The notes below the pieces were generated by a model. The model had not been told where the DNA came from. It saw nothing but the letters and a program-made list of their open reading frames with translations, and made no database searches. Source: Rhea pennata (lineage: Eukaryota > Chordata > Aves > Rheiformes > Rheidae). From it: 64,000 bases of DNA. This document shows, piece after piece, positions 22,302-35,589 of the stretch. Made by a program: the position numbers and the translations under genes. Each line of letters begins with the position of its first letter. The stretch's first letter is position 1. The DNA is taken from positions 37,520,323 through 37,584,322 of the forward strand of contig NC_084664.1 of NCBI RefSeq assembly GCF_028389875.1, given 5' to 3'.

Positions 22302-24036
22302 TTTATTTTCCTTGTGCGCTGTTTCACTGTATACATGCAACCAAATACTTTCGCATATTAAAAGAAAACTGTATATACATATAGATGATACATATTGAAA
22401 ACAGTGATGTCATATAAAGATATTGCATTTTGTGAACTGTGTCAAAGAAATTACATCTATTTGGTAAATTTATTGTTCAGAAAACATTCTTATCACCACG
22501 TTGTTGCACATGTAAAGAAATCCCACATCCTCTAGCCTCAAAGGAAAAAAATATGAAAAAAAAGCATTTGAACAAAATAGGTCATGGGTTCTTCTTTTAT
22601 TATTTACAAGTCTTGTAAAACACCGTTCATGTATGAAATATACATTCAGATATTCTCAACAGCAAATTACCTTAACGATAGAACACCTTATCCTTTGTAA
22701 ACTGATATAGAATTTTAAATATTTTCCTTTTTTTTCTTTTTCTTTTTAAATTGCATTTTTTTCACGCTTTGGTTCCTGCAGGGAAATATATATATTTATA
22801 GATATTTAAAATAACTCCAAACAACTCTCCATTCTTTGCATATGTCGACTGTGCGACAAAGTAGAGCTCGTGACATTTAAAGTAGACAACAACAAAATTA
22901 CCATATTTACATTGTTTGGCTTCTGATTAAACTCCTCGCTAGTCACCTTCTAAAGAACATGCGATTCAGTTATTTTAATGATCCAATGTTAGTGCATTGC
23001 ACAACTCCAAGTTTCAATTAAGTGTTGTGTGGTATTTGCCAAACTGTCGTTCTCCACAGGTATTTCCTGAAGAAAGTTTGTGAGTCAGAAGCCAGAAGGT
23101 TAGTTTCCTTTACGTATTTGTTTCTCTTAAAACATTGAAATTCACACTTTTTTTACCATTTTATTTTTAGCATTCATATATGATTTGTCTCCAAAAAGAT
23201 GGCAACACACAGTCAGTTGTCATAAATAAAACGTGAGCTAATTAAAATTTGCTAAATCTTTGCTTTTTTCAGTGATTGTTTCTTTACGATATATGGCAAA
23301 TTTATACCTGATATTCTTAAAGTGAATAATTAAGCCTTTCATTTACTTCTCTTTCTTTCCTCTACCCATTCCTTACCACCCTTACCCCCAAGGAAACACG
23401 ATTATACCCATCACTACATCCATATTACAACTGCTAGTGACTGGCCTCATGAAGGTGTAGATATGTCATTTTTCCCTCTTTAATTCTCTTTCCCCCTCCT
23501 TTAATTCTCCTTTCAAACCAATGGTTAAGGGAGCACTGCCTCTAACACAGACATTTTCCTCTAGGAAGGACAAAATATTATTTCTCAAAGTTTGTATACT
23601 GCAGTGGTCCTCGTTACGTCAGCTCGACATGGGAAATCTCCATAAGCGTGTTCCACAGCAAACCCGGGGATTAGGACAGACAGACAGACCCCGGCTAGTC
23701 AGTGTACACAGAGGTGCCGTCCCCACTCGTGACTCCCGGAAGCCTTAGCAGGGTGAACCGCAGTGCTTGGAAAGGTAAGAGGTATGGATTTTGCACTCAG
23801 AGGTGACGTGCACGTTAGAAATGGATGCCATGTGTGTCAAAATCAAATCGATTCCAGTTGATATGTAAATATATAAAAAAATCATTAAAAGTCCAGAGTA
23901 GATTTACATTTATGTAAAACCTTGGATTCTTCTAGTCCCGTCAGATACACACCTCCTTTCTCCATGTAACCCCGTGGCTTGACCTTGTCAAGGGCGAAAT
24001 CTGAATTTAATCTCGTCTTGAAAAACGCTATGAGTT
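22302..24036 (-). other. HOXA11: HOXA11 3' untranslated region (extent uncertain)
   Basis: AT-rich DNA follows the HOXA11 stop codon. AATAAA signals on the minus strand lie at 23160-23165, 22596-22601 and 22302-22307 and would give 3'UTRs of about 0.9, 1.4 and 1.7 kb. The longest is drawn; which one is used cannot be told. A plus-strand donor-like AAAG|GTAAGA lies near 23775. Confidence 0.45.
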
Positions 24037-25808
24037 TTAAAGTAGTGGATTAGCTGAGTAATATTGTAATCGGTCCCTGTTAATTTTTTTTTCTTTCATT
24101 CTTCTGTTTTGAAACCATATTTTTACTTGGCGGTCGGTCAGATTGAGCATTCGGGAGAGCTGCAGGCGTTTCTCTTTGTTTATGTAGACACTGAAGAAGA
24201 ATTCCCTTTCTAGCTCTCTAATCTGATATTTGGTGTAGGGGCATCTCTTTTTACGGGTGCGTTGTCCACCTGTGGAGCGAAAAAAGGTAGAGGCGTTTGA
24301 GACTGCCGGAGGTGGGGGCTGAGCACAGCGGCGACGCGTAGGGCGAAACGCTCCCGTAGGGAAAACGCGCGTTTTGCCCGCTTCGCGGCCCGCGCTGGCA
24401 GGTCCCTCGCCGGGCGCCAGCCCTCCGCGGCCGCGGGGCTGTGGGGAGCGCGGGGCCGGGCCGCTCCCCCCCCCACCCCCCCCTGCGCAGCGCAGCGCAG
24501 CGCGGTGCAGCGCCGCGGCCGCGGGCCCCTGGAGGGCAGAGCCCGCGCGGCCCCCCGCTCCGCGCAGCCTCCCCTCGGGCGGAGGGTGCCTGCGCGGCCC
24601 TTTGTGCGCTGCTCCGCGGGGTTGCCGCGCACACCGAGCTACCCGCGGACAAGGGCGCAACCCTCACCTGGTTGCCTTCAACCAGCCGGCGCGGTATCAA
24701 GCGTAAGGGACGCGTTTCCGAGCCCTGCCTGCCTCGACACCGCACCCACACGGATTTCTTTCTCATTCTCTAAACCAAGCCCGGCTACACCTTCCCAGCA
24801 GAGAAAAAGCCACTAAGCCTGCTACTAAGTCCCTGCATTCTCCCTCCGACTGCAATTTTAAAGCACGCTCTCCACGATATCAAGGTATTCTCCTCTCGAT
24901 TAGCCATTACCATTTTAAAGTTCATTAAGCAGAATATAAAAGGTTTCAAGGTTCAGAAGCCCTTTACATTAAATATAGCTGCTTTCCCTTTAAAAGCTTC
25001 CTTTTCTGGTACAGTTCATTGTCGAGGTATTTTTTCCCCGAGCTGTATACTAGCTTTGCCTTTTAAAAAGCCCACATAAAAAATCAGACTTTGACAGATT
25101 GAATAACAATTGTAAGTAACAAACTGTTGGACAGAAGGCAACACGTAATTGCCACAGTGCCTTAGTAAAATGGCTTCCTTTAGACAAAAAGGCCAGCTTT
25201 AGGTTAATTTGTTTCTTTTAATATATTGCTACAGTTCAGGCGGCTACTTTATCTGTTAAACACTATTCTAGTGCAACCGTTAAAACGGCGATGGCTTTGA
25301 ATTCAGCTCCTAACTAGACTTCTGGTGCAACACATGGCTTTTATAAAATCACTGGATTACATTGATATCAAAGGAGTCAGGATCTCCTTTTTTTTGCCGA
25401 ATTTACAGGCACCAAACATACGTTATTATATTTTCGAGAGTTGACCACAGAGCTCTTTTTTTTATTATTATTAAAAAAAAAGAGAGGAAGGAGAAAGATT
25501 TTTTTTAAGGCATCCATTGCCCGGTGGGTATTTCACGGCCAATTTCAGCACTAAACACGTGATCTCGCCTTTTATAACAAAGTTTTGTTGGGGGAAATCT
25601 AAAGGCCCTTCATAAACCTTATATGCTTATAAAACAGCATATAAAAATTTAACAGCGGTGGTGCGCTAGATTTCAACCTCCCTTTCATAAAGCGCTCGGG
25701 CGCTGCCTTTATACGTACTGGAGCTGCCGGATTTCTCCTCATTGTTGCCGGAAGATGACTCGGGGCTGCTGCTGCTCTCCGGCCGCCTCCGCCTCTCCTT
25801 CTCGGCGC

Positions 25809-25840
<32 letters not shown>

Positions 25841-26397
25841 CGGCCGCAGCCGCCCTCCGAACTTGAAGTTGCCGCCGTCGCCCCGGCGGCCGCGGGCGCC
25901 TTCTCGCCACTCTTGTCTCCTGCATAGTCCGCCGCGGCCAGGTTTTCCGTGGTGCCATAAGCCGTCTCGAAAAACTGGTCGAAAGCCTGAGGCAGGACCC
26001 CGTTCCTGCCCACCGTGCTATAGAAATTGGAGGAGACGTTGGTGCTGGGGTGGTAGACGTTAGCTGTGTTTTTGCCGAACATCTCGCCCATGCTAGCAGT
26101 GTTGGTGGAAGGCAAGCAGTCTCTGTGCATGATCTCCTCTGCGGAGTAGCAGTGGGGCAGATTGTTCCTGGGGTGCCATTTACTGGAGGGATCAATGGCA
26201 TATTCCCTGAAGGTAACTTCTCTCACAGGTTGGACCTGGGGTAGGTTGGAAGAGTAGGAGTATGTCATAGGGCGAGAAGACGGGGTCTGGGGCAAAAAAG
26301 AAGGGAGGCTGGAAAAATCAGGACCCGAGACGTAGTAAGTACAACTTGGCAAATACATGTTAGAGGAACAAGGAACACGCTCATCAAAATCCATCAT
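24037..26397 (-). CDS. HOXA11: HOXA11 homeobox transcription factor (two exons)
   Basis: Exon 1 is 25719-26397 and exon 2 is 24037-24269, giving 303 residues (human 313). The start [20 protein letters not shown] and the stretch [19 protein letters not shown] are HOXA11-specific. A pure GCG tract encodes ten alanines (residues 187-196), followed by [17 protein letters not shown]. The donor is CTCCA|GTACGT and the acceptor CTCCACAG|GTGGACAA; they join to [10 protein letters not shown]. The homeodomain is residues 231-290 ([20 protein letters not shown] to KKINRD), ending in [10 protein letters not shown]. There is no PBX tryptophan motif before it, as expected for groups 11-13. Two ATGs are adjacent; the first (26395-26397) fits the family. 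The protein patterns the zeugopod, kidney and reproductive tract. Confidence 0.97.
24270..25718 (-). other. HOXA11: HOXA11 intron 1
   Basis: This 1449-bp GT-AG intron is split in composition. The half next to exon 2 (about 24300-24640) is a CpG island; the half next to exon 1 is AT-rich, with TTTATAA-type elements near 25343 and 25572. In the mouse a HOXA11 intronic enhancer bound by HOXA13 drives antisense transcription in the distal limb. This intron is where the counterpart would be; the equivalence is inferred. Confidence 0.85.
24300..24640. promoter_or_regulatory. CpG island inside the HOXA11 intron
   Basis: This GC-rich block of over 300 bp abuts the exon 2 acceptor. It is a candidate start region for HOXA11 antisense RNA on the plus strand, or an alternative HOXA11 promoter. 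No TATA box was found. Confidence 0.45.
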
Positions 26398-26620
26398 TAG
26401 GGCTACCTCGGGCTCTCCGCATTAGCTGAGCTTAACATGATTCTCTAATGCAGCTGCCTCTTTGAAGCAGATCCGTGAAGTAAGAAATTTGGAGACGTAA
26501 GCTGACGTGGAAAGCTATCCCCATCCTTAGCAGGGAGGTGCTGGCCACGTGACGCCGCGCTGCAGTTGACAAGCTGCGCGCACGGGCCCTCCGCTCTTTG
26601 TAGCCATCTCAGGGGAAGCA
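26398..26620 (-). promoter_or_regulatory. HOXA11: HOXA11 proximal promoter
   Basis: CACGTG at 26546-26551 lies 149 bp upstream of the ATG, in the context GTCACGTGGCC. There is no CCAATGGGC partner, unlike HOXA9 and HOXA13. The start site is inferred. Confidence 0.5.
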
Positions 26621-28567
26621 ACAGATCGTCACTTCGCTAGTCTCCCCCAAAAAGCACGCAACCTCTAACGCCCCCCAGGTCCGCCTTGGGTACCCTTAGA
26701 GGACAGAAAGGCGCATGCCTCTTCCCCATACTTGGCCGCCCGGCCAGTTGCACCCAGGCGCTCTGGAGTAGAGAGAATTAGAAATTCCCACAGTGTTAGG
26801 TGAGACCTTTTCGCTTGTTTGTTTGCTTGCTTGCTTGTGTGTGTGTTTGCTCGTTGGCATTCTCGAAAAGGAGAAGAACAGGAAAAATTAGGTAACGATT
26901 TGTTCTCGAAAGCTGCTTCCGAGCTGAAAACGTTCCTTAAGAAATCGGTCGGATTTTCTTTTCTTCTTCTTCTTTTTTATTTATTTTTCTTTAATTATTT
27001 ACTTTGATTTGCTTTCCACCCACCCCCCACCCCAGAAAAAGAAAAGAAAAAAAAAGAAAGAAAAAAAGCCCTCACCCTGCAGGGTTTTCTGGAAACGGTA
27101 CTAGGAAGAATGTGCCAGGGTCAAGTCTGTACTGATTTTCATGGTGAATAGATTACATGCTTGCATTCATGTTCACTTCCGAAGCGCTTAGTGTCTTCCT
27201 TCCCTTACTTACATATTAACCTCAGATACCCTGCGCGGCTTCATCCAAGCTTTACTAGAGGTAGTTAACAATATCTGATCCCCAGAACGCAAGTTCTCTT
27301 TCTTCATGCCCTCCAAACCGTTCCTTGCTTTATTTGCAGTGCCAGAAAGTCCTTTAAATAGCAGACCACTGATCAAAAAAGTGTTTGCTGATCTCCTCGC
27401 CTCAACAGTGCTGCTAAATACTTGGGAAACCAGTGGATGTTGGGCTATCCCTCTTTGACAAATATTCTAAGTTTAATTGCCAGAAGCCTAGTTAAAATTA
27501 TTTGACATACTATTAACCCCTAGCAACAAACTTGCAGCACAAAGATACTTTCCTTTTTGCTTCATACCGTCGCTGAAGGCTGAGACCCAGGGAGACCTAT
27601 TTTAAAAACGTGGTTAAACTTTTACTATTGTTGCATGAAAGGGATGATATAGAAAGCGGATTGTACAGGGCAGAGACTAAAAAGTACTTCTCTGCCAATA
27701 AAAATGCACACCCCACCGAATGTGTAGAGCCAAAGAAAACAGAGAAATACGCCAAAGAATACAGCACCTTTAGAGGCATGGACATCCTTAGGCTGTTGGA
27801 AAAAAATATTTTTTTGCTATTCTGATGCTCGATTTCAGAAAAGAAATATTTGGGTTCCGGCTGGATTTAATCAAAATAGAAAAACAGAACTGCAAACAAC
27901 TACTATGAAGCTGGTGATCTTATTAAATTAGACGTATTTCAAGACCCAAGCCATTTTGGAGACTAATGGGAGGGAAAGTAAAATGTTAAGGAAATAATAT
28001 TTGGATATGACCCCCCACACCCGCTCCTCTGCAGTGCTGTAGAAGTATTTATATATCCGGAGAAAGTTCTATAGTAAATTCTGGAGAACTTCGGTATTTA
28101 AATGTCAACATCGATTTGTTTATTTATTGCTTAGCTTATCGTAACTGACTCAATAACAAATCTAATCATGTTGTGCACAGAGAAAATATTCTCATTATGT
28201 ATTTTCCCTACATTATAGTTAACTATTTCATTTGGATTCAAGTTGTAAATATCAATATTATCAAGTAATTACTTTGTAGTGGAGTAAACTAATTTATTAG
28301 CATTAATGTTTATATGCCTTTTTCTTATTTTACAAGGGTTACCATTCACAAATCAAATGCTCTGGACGTATCCCTGTAATGAACTCTCTATTTTGGTTTG
28401 CTGCAAGAACTTCTTATGCTTGCTCCGTGTTTGGTTGCTGAACTTGAAATTAATGAAATAATCTTCGAGTTTGACATATTTGCTAGAAAGTGGATGGAAA
28501 GAGATCGCATGTCGTCAAAACTGCTAGCAGAAGACTGCATTGTCGTTAAGGGATTGTAAAAGTGTTT

Positions 28568-28771
28568 GAGGCTTTTCTCTCTGTCTGTCTGTCTTTCTGT
28601 CTTTCTGTCTCTCTCTCTCTCTCTCTTTTTTTTTTTTTTTTTTAGATGGGGGTGTGTGTTCAAGATCGCTGGCTGGCTTTTTGCTCAACGCTATAATTCT
28701 ACTCGCATTTACTTTCTCCCCTAGACTTTTTTCTTTCTTTCCTTTTATTTTATTTTCTTTTTTCTTTTCTC

Positions 28772-28816
<45 letters not shown>

Positions 28817-28832
28817 TTTTTTTTTTTTTTAA
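28568..28832. repeat. Pyrimidine simple repeats (TCTG/CT/T)n
   Basis: Two neighbouring tracts: TCTG/TTCTG then CT then T (28568-28643), and CT then T (about 28755-28832), separated by about 110 bp of unique sequence. Confidence 0.9.
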
Positions 28833-29485
28833 GGAGGATGTTGGAAGTCCTCTTTTGGTATCCGAGCACTGCTTATTTTTTCCCATCTTCACCCCACCCT
28901 TCCATATGTATATGAAAAAATCAGTGCCCCCACCCTGCTCGCACACACACACACACCCCTCCCTTCAAACAAAAAGGAATGTATAAGGATTTCAGTGACT
29001 TTGAGATAACAAAGGCGCCACCATTGCAGAGACTCGCCCCGCCTCTGTGTGATGGCAAACAAATTCTTGCACTTGTATTAGGGCTTTTAAGGCTATAATT
29101 GAACACGGCGCGTCTAGGAGAACCGAAAACAGTTCTAGACTGACCTGTGGTTTTATAGCACTTTGGCAGTCAACTTCAGCTTGTGTCAGAGCAGACACGA
29201 CAGAGCTGCCCGACGGTTAATCGCGGGACGCCACCTACTTGGACTCACTGCAGTTCCCCCCTCTTGCATTAAATAAATTTCAAACCTTGGGGATAGAAAT
29301 GGGGAGCAAAGCTGGCAAAGGTTTGTATGTGGCTATTTCCTGCTCCTCTTTGCACTCGGGGCTGTTGCGCCGTGCGAGGCTCTGCCTTGCCAGAGGTCGT
29401 GGCTGCCTCTGGGAAACAAAGGGAAATTAAGGCAAGGAGGGCGAAAAGGCAGCTGAAGTCCGGCGACCCTTCTGCCAAAGTAGAC

Positions 29486-29620
29486 GCAGCGTGTGCATGT
29501 GTGCATGGGCATATGTGTGCTTGCACAGCGTGCACACGTGCAGCGCCTCTGCCCAATTTTGCATTGATCGTGCTGTGTGTGCATGCGGGTGTGTATGTGC
29601 ATGTGTGTGTGCCTGTGTGT
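29486..29620. repeat. Imperfect TG/TGCA-rich simple sequence
   Basis: Irregular GTGTGCATG units, open in several frames only because of the repeat. Confidence 0.8.
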
Positions 29621-29789
29621 TACCCCCCACCCCACCCTCCCCCCAAAAAAGAAGAAGTGGTAGATTTGTTCAGTCCAGCTTTCCACGCGAAGGGACCCAA
29701 AAATGCCTCTTGGTTCCGTCTGCAGAGCAATTAGGGAGGGCGACGGGGAAGGCTGCGAGGGGCGCAGCTCGCCCGAGAGGGAGTAGACA

Positions 29790-29970
29790 CCCGAGGCACA
29801 GACAGTTCTCCGCTTTATTTGCTGTTAAGTGAAACAGAGATAATGTACGCTTAAAGCCCCGGAATGTGTGGGTAATTGCAGGGAGCCTGCTGTTAAGTTG
29901 CTGTGTTCAGCACAATTATCAATGTTGATTATTTGGTCTAATGTTGAATTGCTCTTTTAATACAGTAATT
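29790..29970. promoter_or_regulatory. Homeodomain-site-rich block, possible enhancer
   Basis: Within about 180 bp there are clustered TTTATT, TAATTG, CAATTATCAATG, TTGATTAT, TTTTAATAC and GTAATTGGG elements, a dense set of Hox/PBX-type cores in otherwise complex sequence. Enhancer function is inferred only. Confidence 0.3.
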
Positions 29971-32251
29971 GGGACTTCCGCGTTGAGGAAGGGGGAAAAT
30001 CGAGCCTTCCCCTTGCTAACCTCAGTGAAAACAACATAAACAAAGGGAGGCATTTCATTTTGAGAAGCAAAATGCATTCGTTACGCCTTCCCCAGTATTT
30101 CGGCTGGATTAGAGAGGGTAACGTGGCTAAAAATGTTATGAATTCTGCAGCTCTGCTGCAGAAAATTTTGTAAAGGACAAATGTAGCCAAGAGGTGGAGA
30201 GTCTCCGAGCACATTTACCCATAGCTAAGCTAAACAAAGCGAGGAAAAAGATACATCTCTTCTTTGCAGGAACATAAACAAAGCTAGGATGCCTCGATAG
30301 CCAGCTTTTATATATACAGATCGCGTGCAAAGGGAACTGTTTAACTTACTACCGCTGTTCTTTTAAAGGTCAAGTTCTATAGTATCTAAATTGTTGTCTT
30401 TCCGTACAGTGTTTTGTTTTAAACATTTTAAGCCTACCTTGCCAAGAGGGTGGGTGTCTAATTAGCAGGAGAAGCGTGTACAGAAGGGAATTTATTTAAA
30501 GAACTAATTAAAACATTACACGAGTGTTGGTTTTAATCTTTTATATTCCATACGTATAAAAACGATGAGAATTGTTACGACTCGAACATGAGAAGATATC
30601 ACAAGAATTACGATAGAGTTTTGTAAACGCACGATTGGATTACATTATACAAAGGATTGTTAGAAAAACGTAATCGTAGGGAATTTGCAACGTTTTTGCC
30701 AACGAAAATCACATCAACTTTCCCCTTTCCAAAGAAAATAACGCCTTATGGCTACAATTATTTGCAAAATGTGCCAAGAATGCAGCTTCCGAAAAGTGTG
30801 ATTATTGTTTTGATTTTAAATATTTCAGACACAAAAGTTCTTAATAGGCGTTTGCTCTTTCCTGTTTGCCTTTTCGTCCGTTATGGTAAGGAGCTATACA
30901 AATTCGTCTGTATTCTTTCTTTCTTTATATGTATATATATAACTTGTCTATGTTTCCTTAACTCTGTAGTAGAATGACTTTTTGCAATATTTAGATAATT
31001 TTTTCAAATATTAATCTACTTCATGATTCAAATAATAGGTGATTTCTGTTAGCGGCAAGATGAAATCTCAGTCTTGTGATATGGACTATTGAGTACTATT
31101 GAAAACCTGAGGCAGCATGGTTGTGATTTCGCTAGGAAACTGCTGAATATGTATAAAGAGAAAGCGCTAATGTTATCAGCATTCAACTACATGTTATTCT
31201 GGCTTTTTGGTATGTTTAATCGCATTAAATTATTTCAGAGGCATGAATTTGACAAAATTCTGTGCTCATCTGGGCTGGAATATTTTAGACTGATTTTTAA
31301 TATCAATTATCGAAGTCCTTTCCTTTCTTTTGCTCTGTCACCGTCTCTTCCCTTTTAAACTGCTGAGACGGAAAAGTTTGAGGGGGGTGTTGTTTTTCAC
31401 GCCCTCCCCGGTTAGTTTGAACATTAGGATTAAACGCTTAGAGACCTAAAGAGATCTACCCATCTTTGGCGGCCAACCATGATATTTTATATCCGATTCA
31501 GACGATAAACATTAGAGCGCTATAGCTGAAATTAGACCCTGATTCTGATAATTGCAACAAACAGAAATATCGAAGACTTTTTTTTTTTTTTTCAAACTAG
31601 GAAGCTGATTCCAGAAAGATAACTTGTCTTTCTCAAGAACTATTTTCTTGCCCTTTTGTGGCCAAAAGATTTGTTGTTGTAACACACTCCCAGCATCTTT
31701 ACAAGCGCGGAGAGTTTCTCATAACTGTGTGTGTGTTCAAAAACCCTGATTCTCTAAGCACTTTGCGCCCTAAGCTCTGTTTCCTTGAAGCCCCTCTAAA
31801 TTTTGCCTTTATTTAGTGTTACTAGCTTGCCTCCAGATAGAGAGTCGGGGAGGACTCAGGAATAAGGTGGGCATAAGGAGGTATTATCTTAGACGGCCAA
31901 CAATTTCGGGAATTGATTGACTGACGATGCTGCCATAAATGTCTGCTTTTCTCCCCCTTGAATGCCCCGCGAGACTTATCCCAACACTTCAAAACGTGCA
32001 TTAATTCATTAATTCCTTTCCCTGTGCCCATATACAGGTGCAAGAGACCTCTAGCAAAAATATAGTGCCGAAAGGGGTGCCTAGACCAAGAGGCAGGCTC
32101 TAAAATGCCTGCAAAAGGGGATGTCTCTGGTTATAATCCCTCGATACAGAAAATCGACCATTTTCTACCGACTTTCACCCAGACCCATAGAGAACAGGAG
32201 TCATTAATATCGGTTGCAGTAATCAGGTTTCTGTCACGTTTTATGTAGGGA

Positions 32252-32258
32252 GTATATA

Positions 32259-32291
<33 letters not shown>
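32252..32291. repeat. (TA)n plus poly(T) run
   Basis: A short TA run leads into 29 T's. Confidence 0.9.
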
Positions 32292-35019
32292 GTGGAAATA
32301 AGCCGGGCAGTTTAGCGAATATTATATGCAAGAGCCGAGCTACTAAACAACGGCGTTATCCTATAGAAGGCAACATCTCAAGCGATGTTCCCATGCAAAA
32401 TCCACACACGGGACAGAGGCTTCAGTGCTGCTTTCCTACACATAAAAACAAACAAAAAAAGTCCACCGAAACATTCCCATGCCGACTTACATCTAAAAGT
32501 ATTGCTACAACTGATGCCTTGAACTTGACCTTAGATTTGTTAATCCAGGAAATATATGCAGTGAGAGAGGGAGAGAGAGAGAGAGAAAAAAAGAGGCAAT
32601 TGCGTTGCTCCCAGCAAACGAGTATTTTTCTACCTATAAATTCAGAATGCTAAAACCAAGACATCTAAAATATATAATTCTCTACATTAAGAGCAGAAAG
32701 AAACACAAAGCAAAATGCCTCAAAGCCGAGACAAACTCATTCTGTTTAGATTGTTCCTGTGATGTCAAGACCCAGAGTTTGCTGCATTCGGTACAAAAAC
32801 TCAAGTCCAGATAATCGACCGGGATTCACAGCTAAACTGAAATTTGTAGGATATAAATCTCTAAGGTTTATTTTTAACTGTTATTTATTGAGGCTCCCCC
32901 CGCCAGCTCACCAAGAAATAGCTCCGATTTTGCTGTACTATGCAGCTTATTTTATAGGAGAGACTTATTCACATATAGCGAAACCTACCGAAGTAGAGAC
33001 ATTTCTTCATCAAGAATTGTTTTAGGGGGCGGATACAGGAAGTATCACTATACCGGGGCTGTCAAATCAACGACTTTAAATCCTGAACTTTACATTTTGG
33101 ATGGGCTCTTAGAACTGCATTATAATAAACGTACCTGTACTTGTGTAACTTTTACAGTAATCTGTTTGTCTGATATTGGCTTAAAACAGGATCTGGAATT
33201 CAAAATGTAGCCGTATTCCCACGCGCATATCAGCCTGCTTGTTGTCTATTCTATCATACGTTATGCAAAGATATGATGAAAATAGCTCTCCCGCTAATCC
33301 TAATATGGCTGCTTTGACTATACTGGGGTCCAAATATGCCCAATGCACCATTTATTTTTCATTCCCAGGCCTTCAAAACACACGGATTTCGACTATCGCT
33401 TTTGATTCAAATTGAGGTGCATCTACACATCAAATCCACATTGCAGAGGTCAGAGAAGTATTGGCAAAATTACTCAAATCAGATAAAGCGGGGTGTGCGG
33501 ATTAAAGGTCCTTTCTCTTTCGTTTTTGTTTTCCCTTCAAGTTTCCCTTTTCCCTTCCCTTTCCAGACAGTTTTTTTTTTCGTTTTATTCAAACTGACAT
33601 ATATAGATATACGCCAACCATGATTGTTTTACGTTTAATACCGTCCAAGATTGCTTTACATTAAAATTTAGCTATTTGTATGCCTACTCGAGGCACCCCG
33701 AAGTCTAAAACCAGAGTGACTTAAAATACCCTGCTTTTCGATTACTCCTAACCCAAGCCGACTAGAGAGGCCGATTTATACGATCTGAAATAAATAAGAG
33801 CACTTTGCTCAATGCATTCCAATCAAGGCGATTACGACGAAGTTCAGATTAATTCAAACTGGCAGGTTACAACGCCCGGCTGGCATTTTTTCTCTCTAGA
33901 TACAGTCATGCAATGGAGAAAAGCAGACAGGTTAAACAGCCACTTCGAGGGGATACCTCCTTCCCTGGTTGGCTCCACACAGAGCAGTCGACCCTGCTCC
34001 TCGTCTCATGAAAGATTAAAATTAATACATTAATACAGAGGCGAACACGTATAGACAACCGAGGATAAAATCCAGGAGCCGCTTTCCAATGCAGCCTGAC
34101 CCAACTCTGCCGCAAATCCAGCGCAATAGGAATCCAAGCACCCAGTAGCTCTACCGACCAGCTTGCCCGCACCTTGGGCTCTGCCCCCAGCCTCTTCTGA
34201 CCCTCTTGCCTGCCAAGAGCCCTCCTTGCTTTCCACCTAGGCGAGGCTGGGAGCAGCATCTCTGCGAAAGGTGGAGCTAGGACCCAAGCTAGCACAAGGA
34301 ATCTTACTTTTCTAAACGGGCTCTTCGTCCCCTATTATCATGGTCCCAGCCTGCCTTCTTCACCCAGGTCCCCGGAGCAGCAGCTTGGCTCACACGGGAG
34401 AGAGGGAGCCGGGTGGGTGGCTGGGGATGTGGGCCGGGGAGGGGGGGGGGAGCAGGGGCCTGGGAAACCCTCCACAAAGGCCTCCCAAATGGCTCTGCTC
34501 CGGCCACGCACGGGGCTTTGCCAGGGGGACGAGGCGGTTGTTTGTTGTTTGCTTGTTTGCTTAATTCACCACCAAGCACGGGGAGAGCAGAAACATTCAG
34601 CCACTTCCAGGAAGAGCATGAAAATCTTACCCCAGCATCCAGAAGTCTCTCGCCTGTGCAAAAATATATCCCCACGGAGACTGACAGCTAGGATCCCGCG
34701 CTGGGCTGGAGACCTCCATGTCAATAAGGATGAACTGCACATTTTTTGTTTTCCTCCCCTACAGATTATATATACCCGGTCCATAAAACATTCCTTCTCG
34801 AGCTTTCAGTAACTTGGGTTGTTGTTATTTTTTTTTTTTTTTACCTTTTTTTTGTTCTAGTTGTTGTTTGTCTGCCTTTAATTGAACAGAGAAATATCTA
34901 GCCACTAGGGCACATCGTCCTTCCTACAAGCTTCAGCCTCTCTGCAAAATAAACCAATATCACAGGCTAATTATTATAATGGCTGTTATTAATACTGTTA
35001 TTACTGCTATTTATTTTTC

Positions 35020-35042
35020 CTCTCTCTCTCTCTCTCTCTCTA
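35020..35042. repeat. (TC)n run
   Basis: About 11 TC units. Confidence 0.9.
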
Positions 35043-35257
35043 TCCCCTAGTATTTCCGATGGCGATTTGCACACAAACAAGGTGATTGCAGGAGGCTAAA
35101 ACGCTGTCTAATTCCATGGATTCCCATCGCAGGAGAAGAAAAAAAAAAGTCCAAGTGTTTTTGATCACGGGACACCCGGCCGTTCCTCCCCAGTACACCC
35201 AGGGTCACAGTACAGTAATGACCGTGGGTTGTGCGTTGTAGGACTTGACCTTTCCTA

Positions 35258-35275
35258 CGTAGAAGAGGGCGCTTT
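35258..35275 (+). promoter_or_regulatory. Possible CTCF site, HOXA11-HOXA13 interval
   Basis: AAGAGGGCGCT at 35263-35273 matches the central CTCF core on the plus strand. The 5' part of the motif is poor. Confidence 0.3.
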
Positions 35276-35420
35276 CTTTCCCGCTGCGGGGAGGGAAGGG
35301 AGGGGGAGCGGCAGGAGGAAGGGAGATGCTTTCTTTGGGGATGTTTAATCACAATTCAGATCTAGGAACGGGCAAATCTCCTGCCTTTCAGCACGCCATG
35401 TTGAAGCTATTCACTGGAGG

Positions 35421-35428
<8 letters not shown>

Positions 35429-35451
<23 letters not shown>

Positions 35452-35458
35452 TATGTTT

Positions 35459-35491
<33 letters not shown>
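35429..35491. repeat. (AT)n and poly(T) tract
   Basis: An AT dinucleotide run (35429-35454) and then a T run of about 31. Confidence 0.95.
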
Positions 35492-35493
<2 letters not shown>

Positions 35494-35589
35494 AGGGGGG
35501 ATGGAGAGGCGGGAGGGAGGCCGGAGGGAGGAAGGAGGGAGGAAAGACTTAATGAACATTTGCATTTCGTACCCTAGTTCATGAATCAA

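Noticed and set aside
24270-24660. HOXA11 homeodomain frame stays open into the intronic CpG island, suggesting a HOX protein with a new N-terminus
   Set aside because: There is no in-frame ATG before helix 2 of the homeodomain, the region is GC-rich enough to lack stops by chance, and the exon 2 acceptor is canonical.
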